Source: Filimonas zeae (GTDB taxonomy: Bacteria; Bacteroidota; Bacteroidia; Chitinophagales; Chitinophagaceae). From it: a DNA stretch of 64,000 bases. Both the position numbers and the translations under genes were made by a program. The notes under the pieces are model-generated. The model was given only the letters and a program-made list of their open reading frames with translations. It had not been told where the DNA came from and ran no database searches. Below, one piece after another: positions 61,707 through 64,000 of this stretch. Position 1 is the first letter of the stretch. Each line of letters begins with the position of its first letter. The stretch spans positions 62,001 through 126,000 of the forward strand of contig NZ_BMIB01000002.1 in assembly GCF_014641615.1 (NCBI RefSeq), read 5' to 3'.

Positions 61707-61724
61707 AACATTTTCGGGAATGTT
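61707..61724. promoter_or_regulatory. Palindrome AACATT-N6-AATGTT upstream of the sigma gene
   Basis: Perfect 6-bp inverted repeat 38 bp upstream of the GTG start. On the minus strand it directly precedes TAGTTTG, a one-base-shorter variant of the -7 box. Candidate operator. Confidence 0.35.
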
Positions 61725-61760
61725 GATGGCTTAATGCTTATAAAATAGCATAAGCATACC

Positions 61761-62504
61761 CTACCACGGGCTTTCATGATTGTTGACAGCAATATCATGA
61801 CTGAAGAATTTACCATGCGGCCCTGCTGCATCAATGGTAGCATATTTAACTACAAAAGCAGCTGAATCGGTTACAGACAAATGCCCGCTATGGTGGTTAA
61901 AATCGGTAGCCGTATAACCCGGGTCCACCACATTTACCCGCACCGTAGTATCACGCAGTTCGTAAGCCAGCACCACCGTCCAGGCATTTAACGCGGTTTT
62001 GGATGGCCCGTAAGCAGCACCCTTTACGGCATAATATTGCCAGGCAGGATCACTGTGTAGTGTTAACGATCCCAGGCCGGAAGTAACGTTTACTATTACT
62101 GCTTCCGCTGCTGCTTTCAGCAAAGGCAGAAAAGCCTGCGTTACGGCAATAACGCCAAAGAAATTCGTTTCAAATACCTCGCGCACCAGCTGCAGATTGC
62201 AGTCTGCCGCCCGCTGCGGCTGCGGAAAGCCGCCGCTGATGCCTGCATTGTTTACCAGTAAATCCAGTGAGGTAATTTTTGATTGCAGCAACGCCTGTGC
62301 TGCTGTAATGGAAGCCGCATTGGTTACATCCAGTTGTATGGCTTCTACCTGTGTAAGCCCTTCTGCCTGTAAAGCAGCAACGGCCTGCGCGCCTTTTGCC
62401 GCATCCCGGCATCCCATATATACATAATATCCTTTCTGTGCCAGCTTCCGGGCAGTTTCAAACCCGATGCTTTTGTTGGCGCCTGTTACCAGTGCTTTTT
62501 TCAT
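61761..62504 (-). CDS. Short-chain dehydrogenase/reductase (SDR)
   Basis: A 247-residue classical SDR. The cofactor motif is TGANKSIG (7-14), NNAG is present at about 87-90 (LLVNNAGISGGF), and the catalytic triad is Ser (NVTSGLGS), Tyr and Lys in YGPSKTALN, with ALNAW following. This resembles carbonyl-reductase-like SDRs in Bacteroidota that reduce aldehydes or ketones with NADPH. It lies 65 bp downstream of an AraC gene on the same strand and may be co-transcribed. Confidence 0.92.
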   Translation of the reverse strand: MKKALVTGANKSIGFETARKLAQKGYYVYMGCRDAAKGAQAVAALQAEGLTQVEAIQLDVTNAASITAAQALLQSKITSLDLLVNNAGISGGFPQPQRAADCNLQLVREVFETNFFGVIAVTQAFLPLLKAAAEAVIVNVTSGLGSLTLHSDPAWQYYAVKGAAYGPSKTALNAWTVVLAYELRDTTVRVNVVDPGYTATDFNHHSGHLSVTDSAAFVVKYATIDAAGPHGKFFSHDIAVNNHESPW

Positions 62505-62569
62505 GTTTACTGCTTTTGTACAGCAAAGCTACCGGCGCTAAAAAGCCTGCAACGGCACGCACCTGGGTA

Positions 62570-63466
62570 TTAATGGTACATTTTTCGGGTATCGGTTCTG
62601 TACGCCACAGGTGTTTGCCCGTTCAGCCGTTTAAAAAAGCGGTTAAAGTAAGAATCGTCTTCAAAGCCCAGTTCAAAAGCAATTTCTTTAACTGATAACT
62701 CAGAATGCAACAGCAGCCTTCTGGCCTCCAGCATCAGCCGTTCATGAATATGCGCAATGGGTGGTTTGCCACTCTGTGCTTTTATCACCTCACTCAGGTA
62801 ACCGGCAGAAAGGTTCATAACAGCCGCATAGTCTGCCACCTCATGGCTATCTGTATACCGCTCGTTAATATAGGCCAGGTATTGTTTCAGTATCCGCTTT
62901 TCCGGTACCGCATCGCTGGCTGCAAACTGCTCTGTATACAGGCGGCTCAGGTAAATAAGCAATACTTTCAGGTAAGCCATCAGCATACCCTGCTGCCATT
63001 GCCCGGCGGTATGGTATTCTGTATAAATGCGCTCCAGCATATCTTCCACAAATACCACATCTGCGGCATTCAGCTTCAGCTCATGCCCGTTAAATGGATT
63101 TTGTATCAGTGGCAGTTCTTTTAAAAAATGCCCTTCTGCTGCTGCCAGAAACGCTTCGCTGAAACAGACAGAAATGCCGCTGAGCGGTGCATCTGAATCT
63201 TCTTTCAGATGCACCTGCTGCGGAACCGTAAAGTATAAAGTATCCGGCTGCAGTACATAGCTTTTCATATCTATCCAGTGCCGGCTGCTGCCCACTTTTA
63301 CAAAAGCCAGAAAATAATAATCCTTCCGGTGCGGCACAAAAAAGTCTAACCGGCGGTAGTTCCGTATCTCACGGTTTTTATCAATCCGGAACATCGGGTG
63401 CCCTGTAGCCGCATCGGGCTCAAACGCATAGCGGGGTATGTCTTTGTCTTCCGTGGTGGTAAACAT
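62570..63466 (-). CDS. AraC-family transcriptional regulator
   Basis: A 298-residue regulator with a cupin-like N-terminal half (HRKDYYFLAFVKVGSSRHWIDM, PDTLYFTVPQQVHLKED) and a C-terminal double HTH (about 195-295: LSAGYLSEVIKAQSGKPPIAHIHERLMLEARRLL and FEDDSYFNRFFKRLNGQTPVAYR). It is upstream of the SDR gene on the same strand and is probably its regulator. Target effector unknown. Confidence 0.93.
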   Translation of the reverse strand: MFTTTEDKDIPRYAFEPDAATGHPMFRIDKNREIRNYRRLDFFVPHRKDYYFLAFVKVGSSRHWIDMKSYVLQPDTLYFTVPQQVHLKEDSDAPLSGISVCFSEAFLAAAEGHFLKELPLIQNPFNGHELKLNAADVVFVEDMLERIYTEYHTAGQWQQGMLMAYLKVLLIYLSRLYTEQFAASDAVPEKRILKQYLAYINERYTDSHEVADYAAVMNLSAGYLSEVIKAQSGKPPIAHIHERLMLEARRLLLHSELSVKEIAFELGFEDDSYFNRFFKRLNGQTPVAYRTDTRKMYH

Positions 63467-63527
63467 GGTACAAAAAAAGGCAATTATTTTAAAACCACCG
63501 TTCCGGAAACCATGTGTGCATACCCTA

Positions 63528-64000
63528 TTACAGCTTAACCGTACTCAGCTTACCGCTGTACGTAATGGTTTTATCCGCTTTGGCTGCTGCATCCCCTGCC
63601 CCTTTTTGCTCACCTACCACTACTACCTTAAACTTTCTTTTGGTAAGCATGCCCGCAAAACCACCCTCCCGGTTGCCAATGGTAAGTGTACGGCTGGCAT
63701 TGTTCCACGTAAAGGATATAGTAGCATACTTACCTTTCTCATAATTGTAATTATCATTCTCATCTTCATACAACACAAACTCACCATCCGCGCCGGGGTA
63801 AATACGTATTTCCAGGTTATCCCATTTTTGTTCCGTAGCGTATTGCACTTTAGGGCCAAAAGGTATAACAGACCCTGCACGTACATACAACGGTATAATA
63901 TCAACAGGCACTTCTTTTTGTACAGTTTGCCCGCCGTTAAGCGTTTGCCCGGTCCAGAAGTCAATCCACTGCGTACCCTGTGGCAGGTATACCGGCTGTT
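63528..64000 (-). CDS. Glycoside hydrolase family 31, C-terminal part (5' end outside window)
   Basis: The minus strand is open from the window edge to the TAA at 63528-63530, 156 residues. It reads VYLPQGTQWIDFWTGQTLNGG and PLYVRAGSVIPFGPKVQYA, which is the C-terminal beta-domain of GH31 alpha-glycosidases, followed by a DUF5110-type beta-sandwich (IRIYPGADGEFVLYEDENDNYNY). The catalytic Asp residues lie outside the window. GH31 includes alpha-xylosidases and alpha-glucosidases; the PKVQYATEQKWDNLEIRIYPG pattern is frequent in alpha-xylosidases, but this is a weak indication. The codon before the edge is incomplete. Confidence 0.85.
   Translation of the reverse strand, partial: QPVYLPQGTQWIDFWTGQTLNGGQTVQKEVPVDIIPLYVRAGSVIPFGPKVQYATEQKWDNLEIRIYPGADGEFVLYEDENDNYNYEKGKYATISFTWNNASRTLTIGNREGGFAGMLTKRKFKVVVVGEQKGAGDAAAKADKTITYSGKLSTVKL

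Noticed and set aside
1..64000. CRISPR arrays, tRNA or rRNA genes, insertion sequences and prophage genes
   Set aside because: I saw no regularly spaced repeats, cloverleaf-like segments, transposase or phage-structural proteins; a dedicated tRNA or small-RNA scan could still find something I missed.

Overview
The window looks like chromosome from a Bacteroidota bacterium, most likely class Chitinophagia (Chitinophaga and relatives). The evidence is two SusC/SusD pairs with their own ECF sigma and anti-sigma genes, TlpA-type thiol oxidoreductases with DUF4369-like or helical N-termini, families such as DUF4843, PKD-like lipoprotein, DUF4421 and GH95, and eight exact matches to the Bacteroidota -7 box TAnnTTTG just upstream of genes. 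I cannot name the genus. I saw no rRNA, tRNA, CRISPR array, insertion sequence or prophage gene.

Layout. 1-12.9 kb is a mixed accessory and housekeeping stretch: the tail of an AraC regulator, a Tet(X)-like flavin monooxygenase, a secreted PL1-type pectate lyase, a two-lobed aspartic protease, a DODA-type dioxygenase, a CPA1 Na+/H+ antiporter, small proteins, SemiSWEET, a TIGR03885-like flavin oxidoreductase, and a divergent Lrp / cysteine synthase-like pair. 13.0-24.0 kb, all minus strand, is the first TonB locus: two TlpA-like proteins, ECF sigma, a short anti-sigma without a FecR domain, SusC without an STN domain, SusD, DUF4843 and PKD-like lipoproteins. 24.2-37.3 kb holds a GH95 fucosidase, a CocE/NonD hydrolase, YqgE, DUF1398, two AraC regulators, a methyltransferase, an Asp-nucleophile alpha/beta hydrolase, bestrophin, a proline iminopeptidase-like lipoprotein and a double-ABM protein. 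37.6-46.6 kb has an orphan NtrC-type response regulator, then a regulator-rich block (LysR, AraC, hydrolase paralogue, nitronate monooxygenase, AraC, alcohol dehydrogenase with a Tat-like leader) and a DUF4421 protein. 46.7-52.0 kb is a pectin block: two GH28 proteins and a PL1 pectate lyase lipoprotein, with a DsbA/SpxH-like lipoprotein between. 52.1-61.7 kb is the second TonB locus: ECF sigma, FecR, STN-bearing SusC, SusD, TlpA and a decayed second TlpA copy; an opposite-strand membrane gene separates sigma from anti-sigma. 61.8-64.0 kb has an SDR, an AraC regulator and the 3' end of a GH31 glycosidase.

How it fits together. The carbohydrate genes (PL1 x2, GH28 x2, GH95, GH31) point to use of plant cell-wall pectin and side chains. 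The two SusCD systems are probably controlled by their linked sigma/anti-sigma pairs, but their substrates cannot be read from sequence. Many enzyme genes sit beside their own AraC, LysR or Lrp regulator.

Most worth a second look: a shared 15-bp imperfect palindrome in two divergent promoter regions around the NtrC-type regulator; the short anti-sigma paired with an STN-less SusC; the sigma/anti-sigma pair split by an opposite-strand gene; a tandem TlpA remnant at 52.1-52.3 kb; and a thiol oxidoreductase with a lipobox at one end and a winged-helix-like tail at the other.
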